Below, one piece after another: positions 12,226 through 24,210 of a stretch of 64,000 nucleotides of DNA. This DNA comes from Phocoena phocoena (Eukaryota; Chordata; Mammalia; Artiodactyla; Phocoenidae), in the NCBI RefSeq assembly GCF_963924675.1, contig NC_089232.1:30702842-30766841 (forward strand). The letters are read 5' to 3'. The notes under the pieces are model-generated. The model was not told the origin of the DNA and did not search any database. It worked only from the letters and a program-made list of their open reading frames with translations. Numbering within the stretch: position 1 is the first letter of the stretch; the number at the start of each line of letters is the position of its first letter. The translations under genes were made by a program, and so were the position numbers.

Positions 12226-12312
12226 AAAAGATACCTATATACATATATGTGTGTGGGTATATAGATATATATTTAACCTAAATATATATATAATCTAAAT
12301 ATATATTCCTTC
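12226..12312. repeat. AT-rich tract
   Basis: Interrupted TA and TATG units, with short self-complementary stretches. It is low-complexity sequence without coding meaning. Confidence 0.85.
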
Positions 12313-13060
12313 ATGTATATTTAATCTGAAGATAATCAGTAGTAGAATGAAGTAGAATATAAAACTTTAAAATTACTGTTGAGTAAGAAAAACAAACAAA
12401 AGGTAGGCAAAGGAGAAGAGCAGAAATGCAAGTTAGCATAAGAATAAGGAGATTAGAGAGATATTATCAATTATAATAAATCTGACTGGGCTACCCTACT
12501 CCCCATTTGAGACAAAAGGGCTCTCATAATTCCAAAAGATAAATCCAACACTCTGTTATTGTGTGGCAGATTCTTGGATTGGCTCTCCTAACTTCCATTC
12601 CAGCCTCTTTCCATTTGGAGAGGTTGTAAAACTAAAAATTACCTTTTTCGAAGGCCTTCAGAATGAGGGTACTGGGTCTAAGTCAGTTGGGCCAATAAGA
12701 TGCCCTCGACAAAGACGTGCTGCTTTGATAGGTGGAGGTGAGGTGGAGGCCATTTTCCTCCTGCTGGGTAACAAGAAAAACATTTAAGCAGCCGGATTGG
12801 ACCATGTTCCAGCAGCTGGTCACTAACTTGGAGGGATGAGAGACAGTTGTGCTGACAGCAGCAGCAGTAGCTTCCTGATCCCCATGAAGTAACTTGGAAT
12901 CAATAATTCCGTGGATGCCGCCAGCCTCCACTCCTCCAGATGCCCCGAAGGCCTCCATAAGCACAAAATTCCCTGTGTTAAGTCCTTTTCCACTTGAAAC
13001 ACATAAGGTGGTTTCTATTTTCTCCACAGAAATCTGAGTAATATATGTTGTTGAGAAAGG
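12313..13060. other. Unassigned; probably holds an old LTR-like repeat
   Basis: From about 12550 the order of phrases (a 'gcagattcttggattgg' start, 'gccaataagatgc', then near 12950 'tttccacttgaaacacataaggtggtttctatttt') is reminiscent of mammalian LTR or MaLR 3' ends, but I cannot name the family. 12313-12550 is AT-rich and unassigned. Confidence 0.35.
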
Positions 13061-14640
13061 GCAAGCCTAAAATAAAGTGACCCATTAAGCTCTTTTTAAA
13101 AAGATGACAAAGACGTAGTGCGTTAATGAAAACAAAGCCAAAACTAAAATACAGATGGTAATATTAATATCAAACAAAGAAGAATTCAAGAAAAACATTA
13201 TGTAGAATATTCTACCAATATGTGATGTAAATCACAAAGATATGACTCATGAATGTTTATGTTCTGCATAAAATAGTGTCTAATATTAAAAATGAAAACT
13301 GAGAAATCAAGAAGAAACTATTAGGGCTATAATTGTAATGGTAAACTTTACCATTTCTTTATGCCCTTTGATGAATCAGGTGGACACACAAACAAAGGAA
13401 TTAAATAATATAATCAATGAGCTTTTCAAAATTTATAGTCCACAAATACCTAGTTCATATTCCTTTAGAATAGCCATGGGTTATAAGGTCATATATAGGT
13501 CATAAAAGAAATTTCAATAAATTCTTAGATTTAAACTCTCTTTGACCATAATCCAGCAAAACAACGAATTAGTAAGAAAAATATTAAATACCAGGAAATT
13601 AAGCAATATTCTTGTAAATAACTCTTGGGTAACAAAGGAAATAAAACATGTAATTACTGTTTTGAAAATAACAGTAATAATAACACCAGGTTTCAAAACT
13701 TCTGGCATGTGACAAAGCTGTACTCAGAAAAGAAATCATATTCTAAAATGCTATTACTGTATTACTATTTTTTTAAAAGGAATATTGAAAATACATGAAT
13801 TAAGCATTTATTTCAAGAAGGAAAGTTTCGATTCGTTTACTGTGTATTAGGGTGATTTCATCTCTTTTATTCACCTGCCTCTATCCAACAGCCTTCAGTG
13901 TCTGTATATTCTTTTTTTCCCAGCTTTACTGAAGTATAATTAACAAATAATAATTGCACACATTTAAGGTGTACAACTTGATATTTTGATATATGTATAC
14001 GTTGTGAAATGGTCAGTACAATCAAGCTAGTTAACATATCCATCGCTTCACATAGTTCCCATTTTCTTTTTCTTTTGTGTGTGTGTGGTGGGGGGAGGGT
14101 GAGGACACAAGATCTACGCTCTTAGCAAATTTCAAGTATACAATGTGGTATTATTACCTAATGCCGTACATTAGATCTCCAGAACTTATTCGTCTTGCGT
14201 AACTAAAACTTTGTACCCTTTGACCAACATCTCCCAATTTCCCTCTCCCCCCACCCAAGCCCCATTCTATTCTTTGTTTCTATGGTAACTATTTTAGACT
14301 AAGAAGGAAAGTTTTTTAATGTAAAATAAATGTAAAGTAAAGCTGTTAAAAGGTATTAACGTAATGAAAGCAGAAATTAATTATTTGAAAAGCAGAAAAG
14401 TAGCATTAATAATTCAATCCAAGCTCCTTTCTGTAAAATAAAACCAAAAATAACAAATTAGACACCCTCCTAAAAGTATAGTAAAAAAAAGAGGGAAAAA
14501 AACTATGCTAGCCTATTTGAGGATCTCGATGAAATGGGATGATTCTCAAACATGTAAATTACCAAAATGAATGAAATGGGAGTTAGAAATCTGATTATTA
14601 ATCCTTAAAGAAAATTTTAAAGTTTTGGAAGAAAACTTCC
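13061..14640 (+). mobile_element. Ancient L1 (ORF2), interrupted by a younger L1 tail
   Basis: Highly diverged sense L1 ORF2 text, for instance 'caggtttcaaaacttctggcatgtgacaaagctgtactcag' (13687-13727), which matches a conserved ORF2 block, resuming at 14301 with 'aatgaaagcagaaattaatt'. It is dead and carries an antisense L1 3' end at 13829-14300. Confidence 0.65.
13829..14300 (-). mobile_element. 5'-truncated L1 3' end, possibly with 3' transduction
   Basis: Antisense L1 3'-end text ('cagctttactgaagtataatt' onward) lies between perfect 14-bp target duplications aagaaggaaagttt (13815-13828 and 14301-14314). About 85 bases that do not look like L1 (13829-13913) separate the L1 3' end from the left duplication. 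On the element's own strand they contain AATAAA (13866-13871 reversed). Confidence 0.75.
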
Positions 14641-15185
14641 AGTCATGGTGTTTGGATGGTCTATTGGACGTTACTTGGAATCTTCTGGGCCTCAGTTCTT
14701 CCCTCAGTGTAGGATGCCAGTGGGACCCTGCCTGCTCAATCTGGGTAAGAAGTAGTTAACGCCATTTGGAGCAACCTCAACAAAGTGTGGGGGGACCCAG
14801 TGGATAAATGCTTCCCTGTTTCTCTCCCCAGGAGCAAGGACCTGAGCTGCATGTTGCAAAGCTTCTTAGATCATCCATTGGGATGGAGAGCTCTGTAGCA
14901 GTTAGTCAACTTGTTAATACATCCCGGTTTTGACTCTTCCTCTTTCCCTGTTTCTTTTCCCTATCCTTCCCTCATTCCTATCCCAACCCCTAGAGCTACA
15001 TTCCTTAACAATCATACCTAAGCCTTAGTCTCAGGCTCTGCTTTTTTTCCCCCAGTTGGCTTTGGATTTTACTTTCACTCTGAAAATCTCAGTTTTTACA
15101 TTGGAGTATTTAATTCATTTATGTTTAATGAAATTACTAATATATTTGGGTTTATATCAACTTAATATTTGTCCCACCTGTTTTG
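14641..15185. other. No gene recognised
   Basis: Single-copy-looking sequence between two ancient L1s. Pyrimidine-rich around 14930-15000. No exon supported. Confidence 0.5.
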
Positions 15186-16495
15186 GTGGGGGTTTATTTA
15201 AAGATTTGATTTTATTTTTTATACAGTAGTTTTAAGTTCACAGCAAAATCAAGAGGAAGGTATAATACATGATACAGTTGACTCTTCAGAGCAGTTAAAT
15301 AAAAGATAAAATTTTCAATAATTGGCCCAATGACTAACAATTTGGAAAAAAAAGAAGTTCCTACTTCACACAATAAATTAACATCACCACCAGACAGATT
15401 AAAGATGCGAATGTAAAAAGAGAAATTATAAAAACCCTCAGGGAAAATAAAGAAATAGTTACATATATATATATATAAGTATAAAACTATTATATATATA
15501 TACACACATATATATATTTTGGATGGAGGAAGTACTTTCTAAGAATAATACCAAAGACACAAATCATAAAGGAACTAGATTATTAAATTTTGACAATATT
15601 TTAAAAATCTGTATATCAAAACAAATCTTTAATAAGATTAACAGGCAAACAACAAATTGGGGGGAATTTTTGCAGGTTGTAAGGAAAGCAAAGGCTTGAT
15701 ATTTATAAAATAGATGAATAGTCCGACAGAAAAATGAACAAAAGTAATGAGCAGGCAACCCGTAAAAGAAGAAATACAAACAAACGGGGGGTCCAGGTCA
15801 ACAATGACTAGGAAAATGCAAATTTTAAAGAATGAGATACCATTGTAAACCTACCCATTTGACAAATATTTACTAATGACAATAATACCTAGAATTAAAG
15901 AAGATATGTGGAAATAAGTTCACTCATACCCTGCTGGTTTGAGCATAACCAGACAGAAATTCTTTGAAGGATAATTTGGAAACAAATATAAAAAGCCTGA
16001 ATTATGTATTTTTGAACCAGAAATTCTACACTTAGGGTCCATGTCCAGAGCATCTGTTACAAATAAGCACTTTGGCCTCAAAAAAAGGCTTTGACCTAAA
16101 AAAATTCCTTGCCAATAGCAAAAATAATTAGAAGCAATCTAAATCTACAAAAATAGAGAATGGATTAAGTATTAATATGTACATATATTTTGTATAATAC
16201 AATCCTATGCAATCATTTTATTTTATTTATTTATTTATTATATTTGTTTTATTTAGTGGCTTGGAAAGACTGAAATATACTGTTAAATTAGAAATCAGTT
16301 TACTAAACACATACCACATTTTTATTTTTTCAAAACAATATATAAAAAGATATATATCAATATTGGTTAGCACTAGCTTGTGGGATTCCCATTTAATTTA
16401 TATTATCTTTCATTGCTTTCTGCCTTTTCTCAACTTCTTACAGGCAACATAGTACTTTTGTAATTTAGGAAAATCAATAAATGCTAAAACAAACA
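15186..16495 (+). mobile_element. Ancient L1 ORF2 3' part and tail
   Basis: Diverged L1 text includes 'aaaatagatgaatagtccgacagaaaaatgaacaaa' (about 15710) and 'atgcaaattttaaagaatgagataccattg' (15818-15846), both equivalents of conserved ORF2 C-terminal blocks. TA-rich microsatellites interrupt it at 15460-15520. The first 100 bases may be a separate antisense L1 tail. Confidence 0.65.
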
Positions 16496-17190
16496 AACAT
16501 AAAAATTCTGCTATGAGGCCACACCCCAGAAGTGGCTAAAGTTCTTTCTGTTGGGCTTCTGAGCTGCCCCCCAGGACAGAAGTGGCAATAGGAAATTGAA
16601 AATGAAATTATTATTCTTGCATTAATTACTATTATTATGGAGGCACAATTGCAGTCTGTGGGCTGCCGAGTTCCTGTTATTACCTGAGTCTAAGTCTTCA
16701 GGGAGTCTTTGTGCCTCTCTGGTGTCTTTCATCAGCAAATCTCAGAGCAGCACACAAATATCCCATTCCGGGTGAATTTGAAATGTGGCGAAGACCATCC
16801 GGCTTCTGGATGGACAAAGGCAGCCTCAGAAGGTAAAGGTGTTCTCCCCATCCCAATAGTGGAATCCCTGAACCTCTGAGCTGGAAATAGAGAGTCCCTG
16901 GTAGAGCCCTGTGCTTGAACACAGGGCCAGGGAGTGCCCTCATATAGAGCATTCTTTTTGCTTTTAGGGGCCTTTGTAACAGTCAAAAGTCCTTCCCTGA
17001 TATCAAGACAGAATCTGCATCTTTGGGATTTCCACTCACTGGTCTTGTTTAGAGAAAGTGGAATTTCTTGAGATGTTCTTACGGGCTCTGGGTTCTGCTG
17101 GGTCATCAGCAGTTGTTCATCCTGCAGGAGAAATGAGAGTGATCACTCTTTGCATCTGTAATAGCTCTCCATAATCTGCTTTTTTTCTTT
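16496..17190. other. No gene recognised
   Basis: A minus-strand frame of 124 codons (16732-17106) is the longest here. I see no family resemblance and no splice structure around it, so I do not call it. Confidence 0.5.
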
Positions 17191-17470
17191 CTTTTTTTTA
17201 TTTAAATCTTTATTGTGGTAAAATTCACATACTGTAAGGGTACAACTCAACGATTTTTAGTAAGTGCAAAAAGTTGTGCAACCATTACCACCATCTAATT
17301 TTAGAGCATTCCCATCACCTGCAAAAAGAAATCCTGCATCCTTTTGCAGTGACTCACCCCCTCTCTCCCCTTCCTACCCACTCCCTAAATTTCTGTTTTA
17401 TACAGGGGCCTACAGCTAAGGTGAGTCTCTTGACCATTTTTGAGACTAACATTGCCCCCATACCTTTTTT
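17191..17470 (-). mobile_element. L1 3'-end fragment
   Basis: The minus-strand L1 3' untranslated text is recognisable from 'tttattgtggtaaaattcac' through 'gttgtgcaaccattaccacc' to 'cctacccactccc'. It is an old L1M-type tail. Confidence 0.75.
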
Positions 17471-18296
17471 TTTTAACTGTTTAAAATAGCGTTCCCTGTT
17501 CCTTTGGGCCCAATTCTAACCTAGGTTTAGAGACTGCAGAGGGCTGAAGGTCAAAGAGATTAACATGCCCTCATTACACTGGATGTTTCTGTGCTAGGCC
17601 CATCTCCAACCACACACTTTGCAAGCATCTTTTGAACAAGCTATCCAATGTGCTCCTGAATGAGCATTTGATGTGCTTTATATAGTTCAGTTTACCGGGC
17701 ATCATCAATGCATAGCAGAGGGTGGAATCTATGATCCACCTGCAAACACTGCAGATAGATTTTGTTTTTTAAAAAGAAGCCCCTCCCTCTTGCTCACCTC
17801 ACTGTGGTAAGGGAGGATGACTCAAGAATAATGTCAGCCCCAGATCACACTGAATTGTAAGGGACGCTGGGTGTCTTAGGCAGAAGCCCTTCGTGCAGCG
17901 ATTGGAGGCCAGCAAAAGCTTTCCCAAATCCATATCCAGGGCACCTGGGGAAGTGGCGGAAGCAGGAGAGTTTTGTAAAGATGCAGCCATTTGGGTGGGT
18001 CCTGAAATGGAGGTGCGTAGCATGGCCAATGCTCACTTTCCCTCACAGTCTTTCAGGGAATGAGGCTTGCATTCTGTTTGCACAACAAACACGGAGCCTC
18101 GGAAGGAATCCTGAGAAGTTATTTTCACGTTGAGTCTTTAACCAGGACCAGAAGTCTTAAACTGAAAATACTACACTGGCCATACGTTGTAAATTAATTT
18201 TGTCATTCCCCTGCCCCCCGCCAACTTCCATGTTAGTGCCATCAAACTGATCCTGTAATCAGCCACCTACTTCACCCCACCTCCACACATGTCTTT
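17471..18296. other. No gene recognised
   Basis: Single-copy-looking DNA. Two overlapping minus frames (17799-18036) are chance products of a G/C-balanced stretch. No motif is supportable. Confidence 0.5.
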
Positions 18297-18305
18297 TGGT
18301 TATGA

Positions 18306-18526
18306 TTCTTTTTTTTGTTTGTTTGTTTGTTTTTTGCGTTACGCGGGCCTCTCACTGTTGTGGCCTCTCCCGTTGCGGAGCACAGGCTCCGGACGCGCAG
18401 GCTCAGCGGCCATGGCTCAGGGACCCAGCTGCTCCGCGGCATGTGGGATCTTCCCGGACCGGGGCACGAACCCGTGTCCCCTGCATCGGCAGGCGGACTC
18501 TCAACCACTGCGCCACCAGGAAGCCC
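18306..18526 (-). mobile_element. Young CHR-type SINE
   Basis: Complete minus-strand copy with a TTTG-rich tail at the left. The target duplication ttggttatg is at 18297-18305 and 18527-18535. Confidence 0.94.
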
Positions 18527-18535
18527 TTGGTTATG

Positions 18536-19180
18536 TTTCTTAATCCTCTTTCCACAAATAAGCCTGCAGCCATAACGTTTAAATTAAACCAAGATGTCTA
18601 AGGTATCTTACCTTCCTCACATATTGAAAGATTTTACGAAAAACTGCCATTACCCAATCTATTTCTGAGAAAATGCTTCAACCCCTCCCCCAGCCTAAAA
18701 TGACTATTTCTGGGGGTATAGTGGAGGTGAGTGTTGAGGAAACCCTCTGGAAAGTGAAAATAAAGCTCAGGAAAAGGTTTGAAATTCCTCCAGGGTTTAC
18801 ATCTGAATCTAAAGTTCCACCAGCCTCAAACCACCTTCCCTTCCTGTCTCTCAGCTGTTCAAGGACTTTTCTTTTTTTTTTACAAAAATAAAATAAAGCG
18901 ACTTCTAATCGACTTGAAAAATAGGAAATGGTGGATCACAACTCTCAGAAAACGTGGGACACCAAACGTGAAAGTGATTTCCAAACGAAGTGTAAACGCT
19001 CAGACTCAGCACCCCTTCCCTTTCGGCACCAGCCCCTCCCATGTACAACCCTCAGGGCCATCACTTTTTCCCAAAGAGATGAGAAAACCATTTCACACTC
19101 CTAATGTGAAACCACGGATTCCGATTTTTTTTTTAATTGCTCAGAAAATTAGAAATAAGGACAATTTTACTAGTCCCCCT
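18536..19180. other. No gene recognised
   Basis: AT-balanced sequence. The 221-codon plus frame 18779-19444 begins in unremarkable DNA and takes its second half from the downstream SINE, so it is not a gene. Confidence 0.55.
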
Positions 19181-19190
19181 CAAGGATTTT

Positions 19191-19408
19191 CTTTTTCCTT
19201 TTTTTTTTTTTTTTTTGCGGTACGTGGGCCTCTCACTGTTGCGGCCTCTCCCGTTGCGGAGCACAGGCTCCGGACGCACAGGTTCAGTGGCCATGGCTCA
19301 CGGGCCCAGCCGCTCCGCGGCATGTGGGATCTTCCCGGACCGGGGCACGAACCCGTGTCCCCTGCATCGGCAGGCGGACCCTTAACCACTGCGCCACCAG
19401 GGAAGCCC
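19191..19408 (-). mobile_element. Young CHR-type SINE with extra C run at its head
   Basis: Minus-strand copy with a poly-T tail at 19197-19216. The target duplication caaggatttt is at 19181-19190 and 19424-19433. Between the SINE head and the right duplication sit 15 extra bases, nearly all C (19409-19423), on the plus strand. Confidence 0.93.
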
Positions 19409-19433
19409 CCCCCCCCACCCCCGCAAGGATTTT

Positions 19434-19695
19434 TAAACCATTAGAATCCTACTGCAAGGTCTTACCCGGTTGGGCCATCCCTGGTAGGTGCCCCAGCACA
19501 CACGTGCATATGCACACACACACCCACACAGAGGTGTACATGCAACAGCACCTACCCCACACTCCCCACATGTCCAGATGTATCTCCTGCTGTAGCCTCT
19601 TCATTGTACAGGTTTATAAGAATGAAGCAGGGGGACTTGCAGTTTTCAGTTGCACACGTAGGAAGCTGAGAAATAGCCACTCCCTCCAAACAAGT
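19434..19695. other. Spacer with a short CA-rich tract
   Basis: Holds an interrupted CA-rich stretch around 19500-19530 and no other recognisable element. Confidence 0.6.
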
Positions 19696-19710
19696 AAAAA
19701 GTTGAACAGA

Positions 19711-19988
19711 GGGCTTCCCTGGTGGCGCAGTTGTTGAGAATCTGCCTGCCAATGCAGGGCATATGGGTTCGAGCCCTGGTCTGGGAAGATCCCACATGCC
19801 ACGGAGCAACTAGGCCCGTAGCCACAACTACTGAGCCTGCGCGTCTGGAGCCTATGCTCCGCAACAAGAGAGGCTGCGATAGTGAGCGTCCCGCGCACCG
19901 CGATGAAGAGTAGCCCCCACTTGCTGCAACTAGAGAAAGCCCTCGCACAGAAACAAAGACCCAACACAAACAAAAATAAATAAATTTT
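19711..19988 (+). mobile_element. Long-form CHR SINE
   Basis: Sense copy retaining the longer 3' half ('gatgaagagtagcccccact...caacacaaacaaaaataaata') that the short young copies lack. Flanked by aaaaagttgaacaga (19696-19710) and aaaaagctgaataga (19989-20003), a 13/15 target duplication. This shows two SINE architectures coexisting in the window. Confidence 0.9.
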
Positions 19989-20003
19989 AAAAAGCTGAAT
20001 AGA

Positions 20004-21750
20004 ATGAAGAAATCAACAGCTCTTCTTGGATCCGTAAGAAAGGGGAGGACACAAGGCAAATTGCTGTCCCCAGATTGGAGAGACAGACCAGCCATACAGG
20101 GAGTCTCAGCTGCCCGGAGCAGAGACCCACAAGTGGGAACCACCACGGGAACCAGTGCCCAGTAGGGAAATCTGAACTATAGTTGGTGAATTTCTGGAGG
20201 CTCAGTGCAGACAACTCTGAGATTTAAAAACTCCAGGAGCATCCAGTCATAGGGGGAGCCCCACAGTTTTGGAGATTTACCTCCAAGAGCTCACCCAGGC
20301 TCCTGGAGTGAATATTGGAGAAAAATCCTCTTGTGTTTCTGGTGGGAGGTGGGGGTGGGCGTTTAGGACAACAGGAGTTATTCTGAAATGGCCAGAGCCC
20401 TCTGTTTTTCCTAACAAGGCCTGCCCTCAGGGGAAACTAGTTAATCAGAGCCCAGGGTATCATTAGAGCAAAATTAACCTGGAGGAAGGGAATTATCCAA
20501 CTCCAGCACACTCTAGCCATCCTTTCCCACCTAAGGGAGGAGTAAAAATTTTAAAAACACTAGCTTTTAAAAACACAGTAAAGAGGCACAGGCTCACTAA
20601 AAGACCGAGAACTAATCCTAGCACAGAACGCTTCTCCTTTCCCCACATCTCATTACCACATCATTAAAAGATTATATTTACAGCTGTTTCATTTACCTGA
20701 TACCTTATGTCCAGCTCTCTGGAAAAACTGGTATGCAATAAGGCATACCAAAAGGCGAAAAACACAATTGGAAGAGACAGAGCAAGCATCAGAATCAGAC
20801 ATGGCAAGGATGTTGTTATCCGAGCAGGAATTTTAAAAAACCGTGTTTAATATGCTAAGGACTCTAATGGATAAAGTAGACAGCATGCAAGAACAGATGG
20901 GCAACGTAAGAAGAGAAATGGAAATCCTACAAAAGAACCAAAAAGAAAAGCTAGATATCAGAACCACTGTAACAGAAACGAAGAATGCCTTTGACAGGCT
21001 TATTAGCAGACTGGACACAGTAGAGGAAAGAATCACTGAGCTTGAGGATATCTCAATAGAAACCTCCAAAACTGAAAAGCAAAGATAATAAAGGCTGAAA
21101 AAAACCAAAACAGAATATCCAAGGACTGTGGGACAATTACAGAAAGTATAACATACACATAATGGGAATACTAGAAGGAAAAGAGAGAGAGAAAGGAACA
21201 GAGGAAACATTTAAAATAATAATGACTGAGAATTTCCCCAAATTAATGTCAGATTAATCCACAGATCCAGAGAGCTCAGAGAACACCAAGCAGGATAAAT
21301 GAAAAAAAAAAAAACAAATAACAACAACAACAAAACCCTACACCTAGGCATATCATTTGCAAACTACAGAAAATCAAAGATGAAGAAAACATCCTGAAAG
21401 AAGCCAGAGGGGGAAAAACAACTTGGCTATAGAAAAACTTCTCTTCAGAAACCAAGCAAGCAAGAAAAGAGTGGAATGGAACATCTAAAGTGTTGACAGA
21501 AAAATGCTACCAACCTAGAATTCTGTACCCTGCAAAATTATCCTTCAAAATGAAGGAGAAATAAAGACTTTCTCAGACAAACAAAAATTGAATTTGTTGC
21601 CAGTAGACCTGCCTGGCAATAAATGTTAAAAGAAGTTCTTTAGACAGAAGGAAGATAATGTAGGTCAGAAACTCAGATCTACATAAAGAAAGGAAGAGCA
21701 TTAGAGAAGCATTAAGTGAAGGTAAAAAGAATGAAGCACAAAGAAAGGTT
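20004..21750 (+). mobile_element. HAL1-like half-L1 (ORF1-type region)
   Basis: From about 20800 the sense strand encodes an L1 ORF1-like coiled coil. The 20843-21088 frame begins MFNMLRTLMDKVDSMQEQMG and ends in a stop. 'Mtenfpklmsd'-like text then follows out of frame near 21220, with the 'ctgtaccctgcaaaattatcc' block near 21520 and the tail near 21700. The order is that of HAL1/L1M elements that lack ORF2. 20004-20490 may be the 5' untranslated part. Several stops make it inactive. Confidence 0.7.
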
Positions 21751-22355
21751 TAAGGAATACAAGCAGGTCTTCTGTGGTTTGCAGAAAGCACATTCAGTGT
21801 GGTTCTGCTACTGAGAGGGGTCAACTTATGGGAAACCAATTAACCACAGAGTCAACGTTCGGAAGATGTGAGCAATGAGGAGGAAGAAGGAAGAGAGAGG
21901 AAAAGTGGCCTTCTGCTTGAGGGAAGCAGTTAGAAAAGCCCCTTAGACACCATGTAGCACCTCATTATAATTCATAGACTTGCCATATGACAAGTCTCCA
22001 TGACACCATAGCCCACTTAAAAAAAATCAAACCACTTATGACATCCCAGGGTTTAAAATGTTAGGCTTGTGGCCAAAGATATCTAGAGATGCACACAAAC
22101 CCAGGAAGCTTTTAAGAAACTCTAGCTCTATCTTCTGACTTGAAGTTTTCATATTCTCCTCTCTTCAGCGAGAGCTCTACATCCAGCATTGTTAGGTCAG
22201 GTTTGATCACAGGAAGGGGAAATTATGAGTTTTATACTTCCCATTAGACTGCAATGCTTGGGTGATGTTTGGAGATAAAACTATCCTGAGATTTTAAACA
22301 CTGGCTTAAAGTTTAGCAGGAAACATATTTTTATTATTCTATAAGCTGGTTAAGG
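21751..22355. other. No gene recognised
   Basis: Single-copy-looking sequence after the HAL1 tail. No exon or named repeat. Confidence 0.5.
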
Positions 22356-22359
22356 GGGA

Positions 22360-22545
22360 ATTTATGTTTATATATAAATATATATAACATATTATATATT
22401 TATAGTTATATATTTATGCATATTATGTTTTTATATTATGTATTTATATATATTTATATATTATTACAAGCATAATATTGTAAGCATATACATATATTTA
22501 CAAATATATATGCGTATATATATATATATATATATATATTTACTT
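22360..22545. repeat. AT-rich low-complexity block with (TA)n
   Basis: Almost pure A+T, built of TATA and TATTTATA units, ending in a TA microsatellite at about 22515-22539. Many self-complementary stretches could extrude hairpins. Confidence 0.9.
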
Positions 22546-23917
22546 TTGTTGGCAGGAATGCAGAGACAAGTAGCAGACTTGTTTTCAATATGCACGTTAG
22601 GATAAAGATCAACTTTATGCAGTTGAATTAAGTAGCTTTAAGCAACAGAATGAGAGGATATTGGGAGAGACTTCATCATAGGACTCACTGGCCTGGGGAG
22701 CTTCCCTGGATGCCTTGATGTCCTATCAGGGCATCTCTAAGCATCAGCTCTCAAACTGAAAACTGGCTTCATAAATTTAAGTTGTCAACCACTTTTTTTT
22801 TCTCTCTTAGCACCAGGTAGTCAGACTGACAGTTTAATGCAGAACTATTCTCAGTTAGAGATTCTAATACTCCATCCATTCCACTGTGGTGACCAAAGCT
22901 GGATTTCTTTATTGTTCTGTTACCCCCTTGCATGCCATCAGCAAGCTATCAACAACATCCCAGAGAGCTTATAAAGAAAGCTACATGTATCCATTAATTC
23001 ATTTATGGCACTACCTAAATTATGGCTTCAGGGTGCCTTGGTTGAAAGTGACAGGATATAAAGAGGTAATAAGAAGAGACAATGAATATATTGAAAAAAT
23101 GATCAACTACACCAGTATACAAAGAAATGCAAATTAAAAGTCAGCAAAGGTGAAAAAAAATAGTGAAAAAGTTGTCTGCAGAGTGCTGCTAAGAATGTGA
23201 AAAATGATTATTCATATGTTTCTGGTGGCAACACAGCCTCCATGGCTGTCAAAATTGTCATTGCCTTAATTATAAGCTACAATAGTGTTTAGGAAACCCC
23301 AGTATTGCCCTTGGTATCCAAACCAGGCTTTAGAAGCCAGAGACACCCACATGCATACACATCATAACCACTGCAGACTGCTGGAAAGCTTCTGACCTTG
23401 ACCTTGATCTTCACCTTTTTTTTCTTAAAAAGGAAAAAGTCTGAGAAAGGCACAGAAATAATTTTAGAATGGATGAATAATATTAAAATTTTTTCAGTTT
23501 GTTTATTTGTTGAGCCCAGGTCCTGTAACAAAGGCCTCTAGCATCTACAGGTGACTTTTAGGAATACATTGGTCTTGGGATATTTTTTAGCTTCAGCTGC
23601 ATCACTTTGACTTAACTCACTGATATCACATTAGTTAAAAACTGATGTGTCTCCAGATCACATTTCAATATACTACAGAGCAATAGACCAATTCCTATGG
23701 TTGTTGAGGTTAACACAATTGTGGTCGGAAGCATGGGTGGAGCCCCAGATGGATGCAATCTGTTATTTACAGCTGTGTGATTGAAATCAAGCTAATCCTA
23801 AAAGCTTTAATTACAGAGGCGATAATTTGTCTTTTCCTGCTCATTTTCAGCTAGTTTGAAGCATATTTGTATCTATGTATACTTGCTATATATGACATAC
23901 AATGCATATGCATAATT
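22546..23917. other. Unassigned; possible L1 remnant near 23070-23210
   Basis: A stretch around 23080-23140 ('caaagaaatgcaaattaaaa') echoes the L1 ORF2 C-terminal block but is too short and diverged to delimit. The rest is unassigned. Confidence 0.4.
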
Positions 23918-23940
23918 ATATATATATATATATATATATA
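23918..23940. repeat. (TA)n microsatellite
   Basis: Perfect alternating TA run. Confidence 0.95.
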
Positions 23941-23995
23941 CACTCAACAATAACTGCAACAATTGTTTAGAACTTAACAGAGTATTTTCTTCAGG

Positions 23996-24056
23996 GAAGA
24001 ATATTTTATCACTGACATTGTTTAGAGTTTCCAGTGTAAAGTGGTAATAAAAAGGA
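23996..24056 (+). repeat. 61-bp direct repeat, left copy
   Basis: Sixty of 61 bases match 25669-25729; the single difference is A versus T at about position 16 of the repeat. It directly borders the L1 structure at 24057-25668 and behaves as an exceptionally long target duplication. Confidence 0.95.
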
Positions 24057-24210
24057 GATAAATTGCTTTACAATGTTGTGTTAGTTTCTGCTGTACAATG
24101 AAGTGAATCAGCTATATGTATACCTATATCCCCTCCCTCTTGGACTTCCCTCCCACCCCACCCCCATCCCACCCATCTAGGTGATCACAGAGCACTGAGC
24201 TGAGCTAGGA
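24057..24210 (-). mobile_element. Antisense L1 3'-end fragment
   Basis: On the minus strand this is the end of a cetartiodactyl L1: 'gtgctctgtgatcacctag', 'agctgattcacttcattgta', 'cagcagaaactaacacaac', 'attgtaaagcaattta'. It faces away from the adjoining sense L1 and repeats, in opposite orientation, the region found at 25558-25668. Confidence 0.85.

Noticed and set aside
18779..19444. 221-codon plus-strand open frame
   Set aside because: Its second half is the translation of an antisense CHR SINE, with poly-T giving a phenylalanine run.
20843..21088. Coiled-coil protein of 81 residues
   Set aside because: It is the L1/HAL1 ORF1-type coiled coil, followed by stops; not a host gene.
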